From the NCBI RefSeq assembly GCF_900110255.1, contig NZ_FODD01000046.1:1-57464 (forward strand): a stretch of DNA of 57,464 bases, written 5' to 3'. Below, piece after piece: positions 7,253 through 15,920 of this stretch (positions are counted from its first letter, which is position 1; each line of letters opens with the position of its first letter). The position numbers were made by a program, and so were the translations under genes. A model generated the notes under the pieces. That model worked only from the letters and a program-made list of their open reading frames with translations, was not told the DNA's origin and did not search any database. Origin of the DNA: Actinacidiphila rubida (GTDB lineage: Bacteria > Actinomycetota > Actinomycetes > Streptomycetales > Streptomycetaceae).

Positions 7253-8388
7253 TGCCCATCATCGATCTCCAGCGCCGCATGCGGCAGCTCGGCGAGATCC
7301 GCATCGGCCGGGTCGTCGACACCGGCCGCGTGTCCGAGCGGACCGGGAAGGCGATCCTGCGCCCGGAGAAGCTCAAGGCGTTCCGCTTCACCTCTCCCTC
7401 GAAGGAGATCCTGGAGCAGGTCGCCACGCTGTACGGCGGCGAGGTCCAGCCGTGGACGCCGGCGAACGGCGGTCCGGACGAGTTCGAGGTGTACAGCGAC
7501 GCCACCCGGCTGCCAGTGCTGATCCCGCCGCGGGACTCCGTCTCGCAGTGGTACGAGCACTACCAGGGCTCGAAGTGCGTGCGCCGCTGCGACGGCCAGG
7601 TGGAGCAGAAGTCCGACCGGCCGTGCATGTGCAACCCCGACCGGCGCATGTGCAAGATCACGACCCGAGTGAACGTCATGCTCCGCGACGTTGCCGCGCT
7701 GGGCCAGTGGCTGCTCATCTCCAAGGGCTACTACGCCGCGGTTGAACTGCCCCCGGCGGCCGAGCTGCTGGCGCAGGTCGGCGGGTACGTGCAGGGCTGG
7801 CTCGGGATGGAGGAGAAGCTCGTCGTCCGCGAGGACGGCCCGACGCGCTTCATGGTCCCGACACTCGACGTCGAGATCACCCCGACGCAGCTCATGGCCG
7901 GGCAGGTCACCGGCGCCCCGGCCGTCGCCGCCGGCCCGGAGCGCGTCGCCATCACCGGCGGCCGCCCGGACTATGCGGCGCTCGCCGCGGTTGCGACGTC
8001 TGCGGACGAGGTCGGGAAGCTGTGGAAGCAGGCTGTCCAGGCCGGGCACATGGACGACGCGCTGAAGGCGGCGCTCACCGCCCGCGGCGAGGTGCTGCGC
8101 AGCGCCGAGCAGACCACGACGGCGGCGGGCCAGACGGGCGGGGAGGACGAGCCCAGCCGTAACCTGCCCGCGCCCGCCGACGAGGTCCACGACGTCGAGA
8201 TCGTCGATGACGGCGACCTCGAAGACCTGTGGTTCCAGATCATCGCGGCCGCCGGCACCCGCGGCTGGACCACCGACGAGGTCGAGCAGAAGTTCGCCGC
8301 GCGCCACGGCGGCCTCATGCCGGCCACCGCGTCGGCCGAGCAGCTGTCCGGGTTCCTCGCCGCGGTGAAGCGGGGTGAGGTCGCGTGA
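7252..8388 (+). CDS. Gp3-like protein (phiC31 gp3 / recombination directionality factor family)
   Basis: The 378-residue protein opens with IDLQRRMRQLGEIRIG, then YGGEVQPWTPANGG and a Cys-rich block (CVRRCDGQ, CMCNPDRRMC) before TTRVNVMLRDV. This matches, from memory, the Gp3-like family whose phiC31 member is the recombination directionality factor for a serine integrase. The present integrase is a tyrosine recombinase, so that role cannot simply carry over, and an ancestral role in DNA metabolism is more likely. The C-terminal third is an acidic linker plus a small helical domain (about 320-378), longer than in phiC31 gp3. Confidence 0.7.
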   Translation: MPIIDLQRRMRQLGEIRIGRVVDTGRVSERTGKAILRPEKLKAFRFTSPSKEILEQVATLYGGEVQPWTPANGGPDEFEVYSDATRLPVLIPPRDSVSQWYEHYQGSKCVRRCDGQVEQKSDRPCMCNPDRRMCKITTRVNVMLRDVAALGQWLLISKGYYAAVELPPAAELLAQVGGYVQGWLGMEEKLVVREDGPTRFMVPTLDVEITPTQLMAGQVTGAPAVAAGPERVAITGGRPDYAALAAVATSADEVGKLWKQAVQAGHMDDALKAALTARGEVLRSAEQTTTAAGQTGGEDEPSRNLPAPADEVHDVEIVDDGDLEDLWFQIIAAAGTRGWTTDEVEQKFAARHGGLMPATASAEQLSGFLAAVKRGEVA

Positions 8389-9185
8389 GCTGGCACACCG
8401 ACCCGATGCTCGCCCTCGACACCGAGAGCACCGGCATCGACATCGAGACCGTCCGCGTCGTCTCCGCCGCCGTCATCCACGTCAGCCGCGACGGCGCGAT
8501 CCCCACCACCTGGCTGTCCGACGTCGACGGCCAGGAGATCCCCGCCGAGGCCAGCGCCGTGCACGGCATCAGCACCGAGCACGCCCGCGCCCACGGCCGC
8601 CCGGCCAAGGCCGTCACCGACGAGGTCGTCTCCGCGCTCCGCGACGCCGTGTCCGTCGGCCTGCCGATCGTCGGCCACAACGTCGTCTACGACCTGTCCC
8701 TGATCGACCGCGAGGCCCGCCGCCACCTCGGCCACGGCCTCGGCGACGCCCTCCCGCTGGACGAGATGCGCGTCATCGACACCCGCGTCCTGGACCAGCA
8801 CGTCCTCCCGCGCCGCCGCCGCGTCTCCCCGACGCAGGGCCCGCGCCAGCTCATCACGGTCGCCGCTGTCTACTCCCTCGCCTGGGACGAAGAGGCGGCG
8901 CACGGCAGCGAGTACGACGCGCTGATGGCCGCGCGGGTCGCGTACCGGATCGGGTCGCTGATCGAGATGCCGCGCGAGCAGCGCCCGCAGTTCGAGCTCG
9001 GCCGGTACCAGCAGTTCGAGCAGCTCCGCGGCCTGGACATCAACGAGCTGCACGCCCGCCAGGTCGTGATGGCCAAGGAGCAGGCGGCCGGGCTGCAGGC
9101 GCACTTCCGGAAGACGGACCCGCAGGCTGTCGTGGACGGCCGCTGGCCGCTGATCCCCTTCGCGGGCACGGCGGTGACCGCATGA
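8385..9185 (+). CDS. DnaQ-like 3'-5' exonuclease (DEDD)
   Basis: The 266-residue protein starts at GTG 8385 (GTGA overlap). It has exonuclease motif I in MLALDTEST (the D-x-E pair), motif II around IVGHNVVYDLSLID and motif III HGSEYDALMAARVAY, as in DEDDh exonucleases. The N-terminal 190 residues hold the fold, and the remainder is helical. It probably provides proofreading or end-trimming for phage replication, next to the RecB-like nuclease. No polymerase gene lies in the window, so it may serve the host polymerase. Confidence 0.85.
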   Translation: MSWHTDPMLALDTESTGIDIETVRVVSAAVIHVSRDGAIPTTWLSDVDGQEIPAEASAVHGISTEHARAHGRPAKAVTDEVVSALRDAVSVGLPIVGHNVVYDLSLIDREARRHLGHGLGDALPLDEMRVIDTRVLDQHVLPRRRRVSPTQGPRQLITVAAVYSLAWDEEAAHGSEYDALMAARVAYRIGSLIEMPREQRPQFELGRYQQFEQLRGLDINELHARQVVMAKEQAAGLQAHFRKTDPQAVVDGRWPLIPFAGTAVTA

Positions 9186-9481
9186 TCAGCTTCGCGCGCC
9201 ACCGCCAGAACCCGGCCACGCCCGAGGAGATCGCCGACCTCCGCCTCAACATCCTCGAACGGCAGGTCCGCGACCTCAGCATCGCCAACGTCAAGGCCGA
9301 GAACGAGCACCGCGCGCAGGCCGCCATCATCCGCCGCCGCAACGCCCAGGTGGCGCTCCTCGGCGAGACGCTGCGCCGCCTGCTCCTCGCGTACTGCGCC
9401 CTCGGCCGGGTCCGCGACACCTCCCGGCCGGCCCGCGTGCTCGACACCGGCACGCCCGGCGTGGAGGTGACCCCGCGATGA
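9182..9481 (+). CDS. Hypothetical coiled-coil protein
   Basis: The 99-residue protein has a charged helical segment (about residues 15-65: ILERQVRDLSIANVKAENEH) likely to form a coiled coil, followed by a disordered tail. Start and stop overlap neighbours by ATGA. Function is unknown. Confidence 0.65.
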   Translation: MISFARHRQNPATPEEIADLRLNILERQVRDLSIANVKAENEHRAQAAIIRRRNAQVALLGETLRRLLLAYCALGRVRDTSRPARVLDTGTPGVEVTPR

Positions 9482-9750
9482 CCCAGACCCACGACATGCT
9501 CGCCGCCACCGTCGCGGCGGCCGCCGGCCTCGCGGTCGGCTTGGGGTCCGTGCTGGCGATGAAGTTCGCCCGCGGCGATCGGCCCGGTCAGACCGACGAG
9601 CGCCCGCACGCCCCGGTCGTGCAGGCGTACCGGTACTGCCCCGACGAGCAGCGCACCCGCGCCGCGGTCCTCCACAGCGACGGCTCCGCGCACTGCTCCG
9701 ACTGCAACGCCCACATCCCCAGCACCGACCCCGTGAAGGGAGGCCACTGA
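9478..9750 (+). CDS. Small membrane protein with a Cys pair
   Basis: The 90-residue protein has one hydrophobic segment (about residues 8-28), then a soluble tail with CPDEQR and HCSDCNAH, a possible zinc-binding site. It ends with a one-base overlap with the methyltransferase ATG. The function is unknown. Confidence 0.62.
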   Translation: MTQTHDMLAATVAAAAGLAVGLGSVLAMKFARGDRPGQTDERPHAPVVQAYRYCPDEQRTRAAVLHSDGSAHCSDCNAHIPSTDPVKGGH

Positions 9751-11570
9751 TGTACCGCCACGACAGCGACGCCTTGTCCGTCATGGACTGGTTCTGCGGC
9801 GCTGGCGGCTCCTCGCAGGGCGCCCACGCCGTCCCCGGCGTGCGCGTCGAGCGCGCCGCGAACCACTGGGCCCGCGCGATCGAGTCGCACGCCGCGAACT
9901 TCCCCGACGTCGACCACTACCGCGGCGACATCCGCGAGGCACCCGTCGAGCGGTGGCCCGTCACGGACATCTTCTGGGCCTCCCCGGAGTGCCCGCAGTG
10001 GTCCAACGCCCGCGGCAAGCGCCGGGACTTCGACACCAGCATGCAGGGCGACCTCTTCGGCGAGCTGTACGCGCCGCCGGAGGAAGTCGAGCGCTCCCGC
10101 GCCCTGATGGAGGAAGTGCCGCTGTACCTCCGCGGCGTCCAGGAGCGCGGCGGCCTGGTCAAGGCCGGCGTCGTCGAGAACGTCGTCGACGTCCGCGCCT
10201 GGGACCAGTTCGACCGGTGGCGCAACGAGTTCCACAAGCTCGGCTACCGCACCCGGATCATCGCGCTCAACAGCATGCACGCCGACCCGCGGGCCCTGCA
10301 CGCGGCACCGCAGTCCCGCGACCGCTTCTACATGGCCTACGTCCACGAGTCGGTCGGCCGCGTGCCGGACTGGGACAAGTGGCTGCGGCCGCGCGCCTGG
10401 TGCCCCGGATGCTCCGTGTGGGTCCGCGCCGTGCAGGTGTTCAAGACTCCGGGCGCCGACATGGGCCGCTACCGGCAGCAGTACGTCTACCGGTGCCCGA
10501 ACACGGCCTGCCGGAACCGGATCGTGGAGCCGTCGGTCCTGCCGGCCGCGGTCGCGATCGACTGGAGCCTGCCGGGGCAGCGCATCGGCGACCGGGCCAA
10601 ACCCCTGGCCGACAAGACCCTCGCGCGCATCGAGGCTGGCCTGAAGAAGTTCGCCCGGCCGATCACCCTGGAGGCCGCGGGCAACACCTTCGAGCGTCGC
10701 CCCGGCGTGCGCACCTGGCCCGTCGACCAGCCGGTCACCACCCAGACGACCACGGCGACGAAGGCGCTCGCCTACGACCCGCTGATCGTTCCCGCGGGCG
10801 GCACATGGCGGACCGAGGCGACCAGCGCGGCCGAGCCGATGCCGACCCGCACCACGCGGGAGAACGACGGCCTCGCGATCCCGCCGCTGCTGGTGCCCGT
10901 GGAGGGCCGCGAGGAGAAGCGCGCGGCGCCCGCCACCGACCCGCTCCGCACCCAGACCGCCCGCAACGAGACCGGTCTCGCCTGGCTGCCGTTCATGGTC
11001 AAGCTCCGCGGCGGCGGCGACCAGGGCCGCGCGCTGTCCGCGTTCGACGCGCTCGGCACCGTCTCCGCCGACGGCAACCACCACGCCGTCGCCACGCCGC
11101 CACACCTGCCCGCCGAACTCCCGGCGATGCTCATGCGGAACAACGGCAGCAAGGGCGACGGCGGGGAGCACTGCACCAGCGTCGCCGAGCCGGCCCGCAC
11201 CCTCACCACTGCCGGGCACCAGTCGCTCGTCACGTGGGAGCACCTGCTGGTGCCCTACTACGGCAACGGCACGGCCCGGTCGGTCGCCGAGCCCGTGGGG
11301 ACCCTGTCGACCCGCGACCGGTACGCGCTCGTGCGCGGCGACGTCGACATCAACGACGTGCTGTTCCGGATGCTGGAGCCCCACGAGATCGGCCGGGCCA
11401 TGAGCTTCGCCGACTCCTACGTGGTGCTCGGCTCAAAGCGGGAGCGGGTCCGGCAGTACGGCAACGCCGTCACCCCGAACGCCGCCGAAGTCATCCTCTG
11501 CGCGCTCGTCGAGGCCATCACCGGCGAGGACATCGAGCGGCACGCGCCGGGTCGGGCGGTGGCTGCATGA
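9750..11570 (+). CDS. DNA (cytosine-5) methyltransferase
   Basis: The 606-residue enzyme has the C5-methyltransferase motifs: I (MDWFCGAGGSSQG, S-adenosylmethionine site), IV with the catalytic Cys81 in SPECPQWS, VI (ENVVDV, 143-148), VIII (QSRDRFY, 188-194) and X (YGNAVTPNAAEVI near the C-terminus). Between VIII and X lie a four-Cys putative zinc site (CPGC, CPNTAC) and a long target-recognition region with about five or six degenerate repeats built around A-x-P-x-x-T-x-T-T. It probably marks phage DNA against host restriction. Such solitary methyltransferases are common in actinophages, and no cognate nuclease is adjacent. Confidence 0.92.
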   Translation: MYRHDSDALSVMDWFCGAGGSSQGAHAVPGVRVERAANHWARAIESHAANFPDVDHYRGDIREAPVERWPVTDIFWASPECPQWSNARGKRRDFDTSMQGDLFGELYAPPEEVERSRALMEEVPLYLRGVQERGGLVKAGVVENVVDVRAWDQFDRWRNEFHKLGYRTRIIALNSMHADPRALHAAPQSRDRFYMAYVHESVGRVPDWDKWLRPRAWCPGCSVWVRAVQVFKTPGADMGRYRQQYVYRCPNTACRNRIVEPSVLPAAVAIDWSLPGQRIGDRAKPLADKTLARIEAGLKKFARPITLEAAGNTFERRPGVRTWPVDQPVTTQTTTATKALAYDPLIVPAGGTWRTEATSAAEPMPTRTTRENDGLAIPPLLVPVEGREEKRAAPATDPLRTQTARNETGLAWLPFMVKLRGGGDQGRALSAFDALGTVSADGNHHAVATPPHLPAELPAMLMRNNGSKGDGGEHCTSVAEPARTLTTAGHQSLVTWEHLLVPYYGNGTARSVAEPVGTLSTRDRYALVRGDVDINDVLFRMLEPHEIGRAMSFADSYVVLGSKRERVRQYGNAVTPNAAEVILCALVEAITGEDIERHAPGRAVAA

Positions 11571-12187
11571 CCGCCCTCTTCGACCTCGCCCCGCCGCCAG
11601 CCGCCCTCCCGGTGGCCGGGCCCCGGCCCCTCGTCATCGGCCTCGACATCGCGATCGGCACCACCGGCGTCGCCGGCCATGGCTGGACCGACCACGTCCA
11701 CGCCAACGCCGCTACCCTCCACGGCCGTTTCCAGCAGCAGCTCGACGGCATCACCACCTTCATCCGCTCCGCCGACTACGTCGTCATCGAAGGCCCCGCC
11801 TTCTCCAAGGCCCGGCTCATGGGCATGGACCAGCTGGCCGCGATGCGGTGGATGGTCCGCCACGAGCTTTGGAAACGCGGCATCCCCTACGCCGTCGTCC
11901 CACCCGACAACCGCACCATCTACGCCACTGGCCGCGCCCGGTGGAAGGACGAGACGGGCAAGAAGCTCACGCCCGCGCAGGTCAAAGGCAAGGTTCGCGA
12001 CAACGTCCACGCCCGCTACGGCGTGCTGTGCGAGGGCCGCTGGCGGTACGACGAGGCCGACGCCTACGTGCTGTTGGCGATGGGCTTCGACCGCCTCGGC
12101 TGCCCGCTCGCCGAGGTGCCGACCACGCACAGCCGGTCCCTGGACGGCTGCGACTGGACGGAGTTCGACAAGGCGGTGGCTCAGTGA
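11567..12187 (+). CDS. RuvC-like Holliday-junction resolvase
   Basis: The 206-residue protein has the RNase H-like fold signatures of RuvC: IGLDIAIGTTGVA (Asp27), VVIEGPAF (Glu75) and YDEADAYVLLAMG (Asp162 and Asp165). These acidic residues would bind two metals and cut four-way junctions before packaging. A basic loop (ARWKDETGKKLTPAQVKGK) matches the substrate-binding part. ATGA couples it to the methyltransferase and GTGA to the WhiB gene. Nearest relatives should be phage and actinobacterial RuvC-like proteins rather than host RuvC itself. Confidence 0.85.
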   Translation: MTALFDLAPPPAALPVAGPRPLVIGLDIAIGTTGVAGHGWTDHVHANAATLHGRFQQQLDGITTFIRSADYVVIEGPAFSKARLMGMDQLAAMRWMVRHELWKRGIPYAVVPPDNRTIYATGRARWKDETGKKLTPAQVKGKVRDNVHARYGVLCEGRWRYDEADAYVLLAMGFDRLGCPLAEVPTTHSRSLDGCDWTEFDKAVAQ

Positions 12188-12576
12188 CCGCCGGCATGGA
12201 GTGGTCCGATGGCGCCCCCTGCCACGGGAACGGCGATCTGTTCTACCCCGAGGACTACGGCAACGAGACCCTCCAGAACGCCAAGATCGCAGCCGCCAAA
12301 GCCATCTGCGACGCCTGCCCTGTCCTGCGCGACTGCGGCCGGTGGGCGATCCTCCGGCCGGAGCCGTTCGGGATCTGGGGCGGCATGACCGTCCGCGAAC
12401 GCGGCCGTGTCCGCCGCCGCATGGGCAAGAGCGCCAATCCCATCGGGCGCTCCCTCCAGCCCTGTGGCACCCAGGCCGCGATCCGCCGGCACCACCGCAA
12501 GAAGGAGCCGCTGTGCCGGGCCTGCCACGACGCGTCGGCAGTGGCCTGGGCCGACAAGAAGGCGGCTGCCGCATGA
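12184..12576 (+). CDS. WhiB-like iron-sulfur transcription factor
   Basis: The 130-residue protein has the four conserved cysteines of WhiB proteins (Cys13, then Cys42, Cys45 and Cys51 in ICDACPVLRDC) and the turn GIWGG (63-67) with the following basic MTVRERGRVRRR. These ligate a 4Fe-4S cluster and bind the sigma factor/DNA. Unusually, a C-terminal extension of about 45 residues adds another Cys-His set (CGTQAAIRRHHRKKEPLCRACH). The WhiB of mycobacteriophage TM4 is known to interfere with host WhiB2, so a similar takeover of host development or septation is plausible here. Confidence 0.88.
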   Translation: MTAGMEWSDGAPCHGNGDLFYPEDYGNETLQNAKIAAAKAICDACPVLRDCGRWAILRPEPFGIWGGMTVRERGRVRRRMGKSANPIGRSLQPCGTQAAIRRHHRKKEPLCRACHDASAVAWADKKAAAA

Positions 12577-12788
12577 GCGGCCGCCGGGTGGCAGATGCGT
12601 GGCTCCGCATCGTCGCCGAGCCGCTGCCCGCCGCCTACTACGCCTGCCAGATCTGCCCCTACACCGCCTCGGTGAAGGGCCGCGGGAAGCGCGACATCGC
12701 GAAGGTCGCGACGTTCGCCGCCTCCATCCGCAACGACCACCGAGCCACCTGCCCCACCCTCCACCCCGAAAGGACCCGAGCAGCATGA
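12573..12788 (+). CDS. Small Cys-containing protein
   Basis: The 71-residue protein has CQICPYTAS and, 31 residues after the second Cys, DHRATCP, consistent with a single zinc finger-like site. It is basic and coupled by ATGA to both neighbours. No family name can be given. Confidence 0.62.
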   Translation: MSGRRVADAWLRIVAEPLPAAYYACQICPYTASVKGRGKRDIAKVATFAASIRNDHRATCPTLHPERTRAA

Positions 12789-13153
12789 CCGACCAGACCA
12801 CCGAGCGCACCGGCGAGATCGTCGACCTCCCCACCTGGCTCGCCAGCCACCTCGGCGGCCGCACCGCCGAGGAGATCAGCGCCGAGTTCCACACCCTCCT
12901 CGACGCCGTCCGCGAGCACGGCAAGAAGGGCTCGATGACCATCACGTTCGTCGTCGAACCCCCCGCCAACGGCGTCGAGTCCGCGCCGCTCCCGATCGGC
13001 GTCGAGTCCGCCGTCAAGGCCCCCAAGGCCACCGCCCCGAAGGCCCTGTACTTCCTCGACGCCGACGGCAACCCGTGCCGCGACGACCCCCGCCAGATGG
13101 CCATCCCCTTCCAGACCGCCCACACCACCACCGAGTTCAAGGACGCCCACTGA
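12785..13153 (+). CDS. Hypothetical early protein
   Basis: The 122-residue protein has a helical first half, an extended Pro/Ala/Val-rich linker with two similar GVESA units, and a short C-terminal strand region (ALYFLDADGNPC). It precedes the DUF2303 gene with a TGATG overlap. The family is unknown. Confidence 0.65.
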   Translation: MTDQTTERTGEIVDLPTWLASHLGGRTAEEISAEFHTLLDAVREHGKKGSMTITFVVEPPANGVESAPLPIGVESAVKAPKATAPKALYFLDADGNPCRDDPRQMAIPFQTAHTTTEFKDAH

Positions 13154-14004
13154 TGCCCAGCTACGACACCAACCTCCGCGCCGCGACCGCGGGCGACGGC
13201 ACCCAGGCCGTCATCGACACCGCGATCCGCTCCGCCGCCCCGGCCGAGCTCACCCCCGGCAAGGTCTATGTCGTCCAGACCCCCAACGGCGCCCAGCAGT
13301 TCGACCTCACCGGCGACCAGTACAAGGCCCTGCCGAGCCGCAAGACCGGCACCACCACCGTCCGCGACGCGAAGAGCTTCCTCGCCCTGTGGGGCAAGCA
13401 CTCCGACGCCGCGAGCGAGATCTACAGCGACGCCGACCGGCTCGCCATCACCGCCGTCCTCAACGCCTCCGCGTCCGACACCGCCGACTGGGGCGACCAC
13501 CGGATCCGCCTGGAGCTCCGCGAGACCGAGGCATGGAAGGCGTGGGCCAGCAACGACGGCAAGCTCATGGGCCAGGAGGACTTCGCCGAGTTCATCGAGG
13601 ACCACCTGCCCGAGATCCTCAAGCCGGCCGCCGCCGACATGCTGGAGATCGCCCAGTCCATCCAGGGCACCGTGAAGGCCGAGTTCGCCTCCGGCACTCG
13701 CCTGTCCACCGGGCAGCGACAGCTCGCCTACACCGAGACCGTCACCGCCAAGGCGGGCCAGAAGGGCACGCTGACGATCCCGGAGACCTTCACCGTCGGA
13801 CTCCTGCCGTTCGAGGGCCTCACCGGGGGCTACAGCATCGACGCCCGCCTCCGGTACCGGATCGACGGCCCCGGGCTCAAGCTCGCCTACAAGCTCGACC
13901 GGCCCGCCGACGCACGCGCGAAGGCGTTCGCCGACGTCATCGGGCAGGTCGCCGCGGACATCGACCACCCGATCCTCAACGGCACCCCGACCGGCGCCCG
14001 CTGA
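13153..14004 (+). CDS. DUF2303 family protein
   Basis: The 283-residue protein resembles the DUF2303 family found in many phages, from the central helical segment ETEAWKAWASNDGKLMGQ and EFIEDHLPEI and the C-terminal beta-rich part (GLLPFEGLTGGYSIDARLRYRI). The family has no firm biochemical role but often sits among replication and recombination genes, as here beside a helicase and nucleases. Length is typical. Confidence 0.75.
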   Translation: MPSYDTNLRAATAGDGTQAVIDTAIRSAAPAELTPGKVYVVQTPNGAQQFDLTGDQYKALPSRKTGTTTVRDAKSFLALWGKHSDAASEIYSDADRLAITAVLNASASDTADWGDHRIRLELRETEAWKAWASNDGKLMGQEDFAEFIEDHLPEILKPAAADMLEIAQSIQGTVKAEFASGTRLSTGQRQLAYTETVTAKAGQKGTLTIPETFTVGLLPFEGLTGGYSIDARLRYRIDGPGLKLAYKLDRPADARAKAFADVIGQVAADIDHPILNGTPTGAR

Positions 14005-14318
14005 TGGCCGCCCGCACGCGCCACGGCGCCACAACCCGCTGTGGCGCGTGCGGCGCCCCCCTCATCCGCCAGCCCGGCGAGTGCATCGCCGTCACCGTCG
14101 ACCAGGCGCCGATCGAGCCTGGCAGCGACCCGCAAATCCGCGGCCCCAACCGCCTCACCTGGTGCGCCCCGCCAGGCCCTGGCAACCAGCCCGGCCGCCT
14201 GCTGTGGGTCTACCCCGGCCACCGCGACCCGTGCCCGCACCCGCACCACGCCGACCACCAATGCACCACCCGCCGGCCCCCGGCGGCCGCACCACCAGCC
14301 GCCAACACCCTGTTCTGA
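14004..14318 (+). CDS. Zinc-ribbon-like small protein
   Basis: The 104-residue protein has CGACGAPL near its N-terminus and a later CPHPHH/HHADHQC cluster, so two metal sites are possible. It is Pro-rich and ends 14 bases before the helicase start. It is part of the set of small Cys/His proteins in this early operon. No function is assigned. Confidence 0.65.
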   Translation: MAARTRHGATTRCGACGAPLIRQPGECIAVTVDQAPIEPGSDPQIRGPNRLTWCAPPGPGNQPGRLLWVYPGHRDPCPHPHHADHQCTTRRPPAAAPPAANTLF

Positions 14319-14332
14319 CCAAGGAGCACCGC

Positions 14333-15919
14333 GTGGAGAACGTCCGCCACCTCAACCCCCGCGACGAAGACGCCGCGGGCGGCGGCCGCATGCCCCCACA
14401 CGACCCCGCCGCCGAACAGTCCGTCCTCGGCGCCATGCTCCTCGACCCCCACACCATCCCCGACGTCATCGCCGCCATGGACCCGGGCGACCACCTCCGG
14501 CCCGCCCACGAGACCATCCACCGCGCGATCATCGGCCTGTACGAGCGCGGCGCCGCGATCGACCCGATCACCCTCGTCGCCGACCTCCAGCGCACCGGCG
14601 ACCTCCTGCGCGCCGGCGGAGTCCCCTACGTCTCCGGCCTGCCCAGCGCCGTCCCCGTCGCGATCAACGCCCCCGAGTACGCCGCCCGCGTTCACGACCT
14701 CGCGCGCCGCCGCCGCCTCATCGAGGCCACCAGCCGCATCGCGAACAAGGGCTACGAGCACGACGTCCCCACCGACGAACTCCACGCGCTGGCCCGCGAG
14801 TCCATCACCGCCGTCACCGACGACGAGCCCGGCACGCACACCGCCGACGCCACCGGCTGGTGCTTCTCCGACCTCACGCCCGTCCTCGACGGCACCCACA
14901 AGCCCGCCCAGCCCGACGTCGGCGCCCGCGACGACGGCATCGGCATGTTCTACCCCGGCCACATCAACGGCATCACCGGCGAGTCCGAGGCCGGCAAGTC
15001 CTGGGTCGCGCTGATCTCCTGCCTCGTCGAGATGAACCGCGGCAACACCGTCGTCTACGTCGACTTCGAGGACTCCGAAGTCGGCGTCGTCGCCCGCCTC
15101 CTGCTGATCGGCGCCAACCCGCAGGACATCGCCGAGCGGTTCCTGTACGTCCGCCCCGGCGCCACCCCGAGCCCCGCGCAGCTCGCCGCGTTCATCGCCG
15201 CGATCGCCGCCCGGCAGCCCACCCTCGCCGTTGTCGACGGCGTCACCGAGGGCATGAGCCTCCTCGGCCTGGAGCTCAAGGACAACACCGACGTGGCGCG
15301 CTTCGGCCGGATGCTGCTCCGCCCTCTGGCCAACACCGGCGCCGCCGTCGTCCCGCTGGACCACGTCGTGAAGAACGGCGAGTCCCGCGGCCGGTACGCC
15401 CTCGGTGGCGTCCACAAGCTGAACGCCGTCGACGGTGTGCAGTACATCCTCGAGGCGGTCAAGCCGTTCGGCATCAACACCGAGGGCCGCTCGCGGCTGC
15501 GCATCGCGAAGGACCGGCCTGCGCAGGTCAGGCGCCACGCGCTGCCCGGCGGCCGCAACCCGATGCACTGGTACGCCGACCTCGTCGTGAAGTCCCACGG
15601 CGAGGACTTCGCCGAGGCGCACCTGTACCCGCCCGTGGAGCGTCACGACGAGCCGGCCGACGGCGTCACCGCCGAGGAGAAGAAGGCCCAGGCCGAGGAG
15701 CAGGCCATCAAGGACCGGGAGGAAGTCGTCCTTCACGTGCTCGCCAAGGCCTCGGAGTCGATGAGCACGAACGCTCTGGAGGGCGTCATCTCCGGCCGCG
15801 CGTCGGTCACCCGCCGTGCGCTGACGCGGCTCGTCCACAGCGGCCGTGTGGTCGTGGAGAAGGGCCCGCGCGGTGGTGCTCTGCACCGCCTCGCGGATGC
15901 GAAGGGGGACGCGTCGTGA
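14333..15919 (+). CDS. Replicative helicase-like: DnaB N-domain fused to a RepA-type ATPase
   Basis: The 528-residue protein begins (about residues 21-125) with a DnaB N-terminal-like helical domain (EQSVLGAMLLDP, LAR-RRRLIEATSRI). It continues with a RecA-fold ATPase of the RepA/AAA_25 type: Walker A GESEAGKS (216-223), DFED (244-247) and a later VVPLDHV. A C-terminal acidic linker and a winged-helix-like domain (about 465-528: VISGRASVTRRALTRLVHSG) could bind the origin. The start is GTG with AAGGAG upstream. The iteron cluster begins two bases after its stop, so this is the likely initiator helicase, in the manner of plasmid RepA helicases. Confidence 0.8.
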   Translation: MENVRHLNPRDEDAAGGGRMPPHDPAAEQSVLGAMLLDPHTIPDVIAAMDPGDHLRPAHETIHRAIIGLYERGAAIDPITLVADLQRTGDLLRAGGVPYVSGLPSAVPVAINAPEYAARVHDLARRRRLIEATSRIANKGYEHDVPTDELHALARESITAVTDDEPGTHTADATGWCFSDLTPVLDGTHKPAQPDVGARDDGIGMFYPGHINGITGESEAGKSWVALISCLVEMNRGNTVVYVDFEDSEVGVVARLLLIGANPQDIAERFLYVRPGATPSPAQLAAFIAAIAARQPTLAVVDGVTEGMSLLGLELKDNTDVARFGRMLLRPLANTGAAVVPLDHVVKNGESRGRYALGGVHKLNAVDGVQYILEAVKPFGINTEGRSRLRIAKDRPAQVRRHALPGGRNPMHWYADLVVKSHGEDFAEAHLYPPVERHDEPADGVTAEEKKAQAEEQAIKDREEVVLHVLAKASESMSTNALEGVISGRASVTRRALTRLVHSGRVVVEKGPRGGALHRLADAKGDAS

Positions 15920-15920
15920 A

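Noticed and set aside
13099..13112. Further CATCCC half-sites inside coding regions
   Set aside because: Single half-sites without the paired GGGATG arm at six bases are expected by chance in GC-rich coding DNA.
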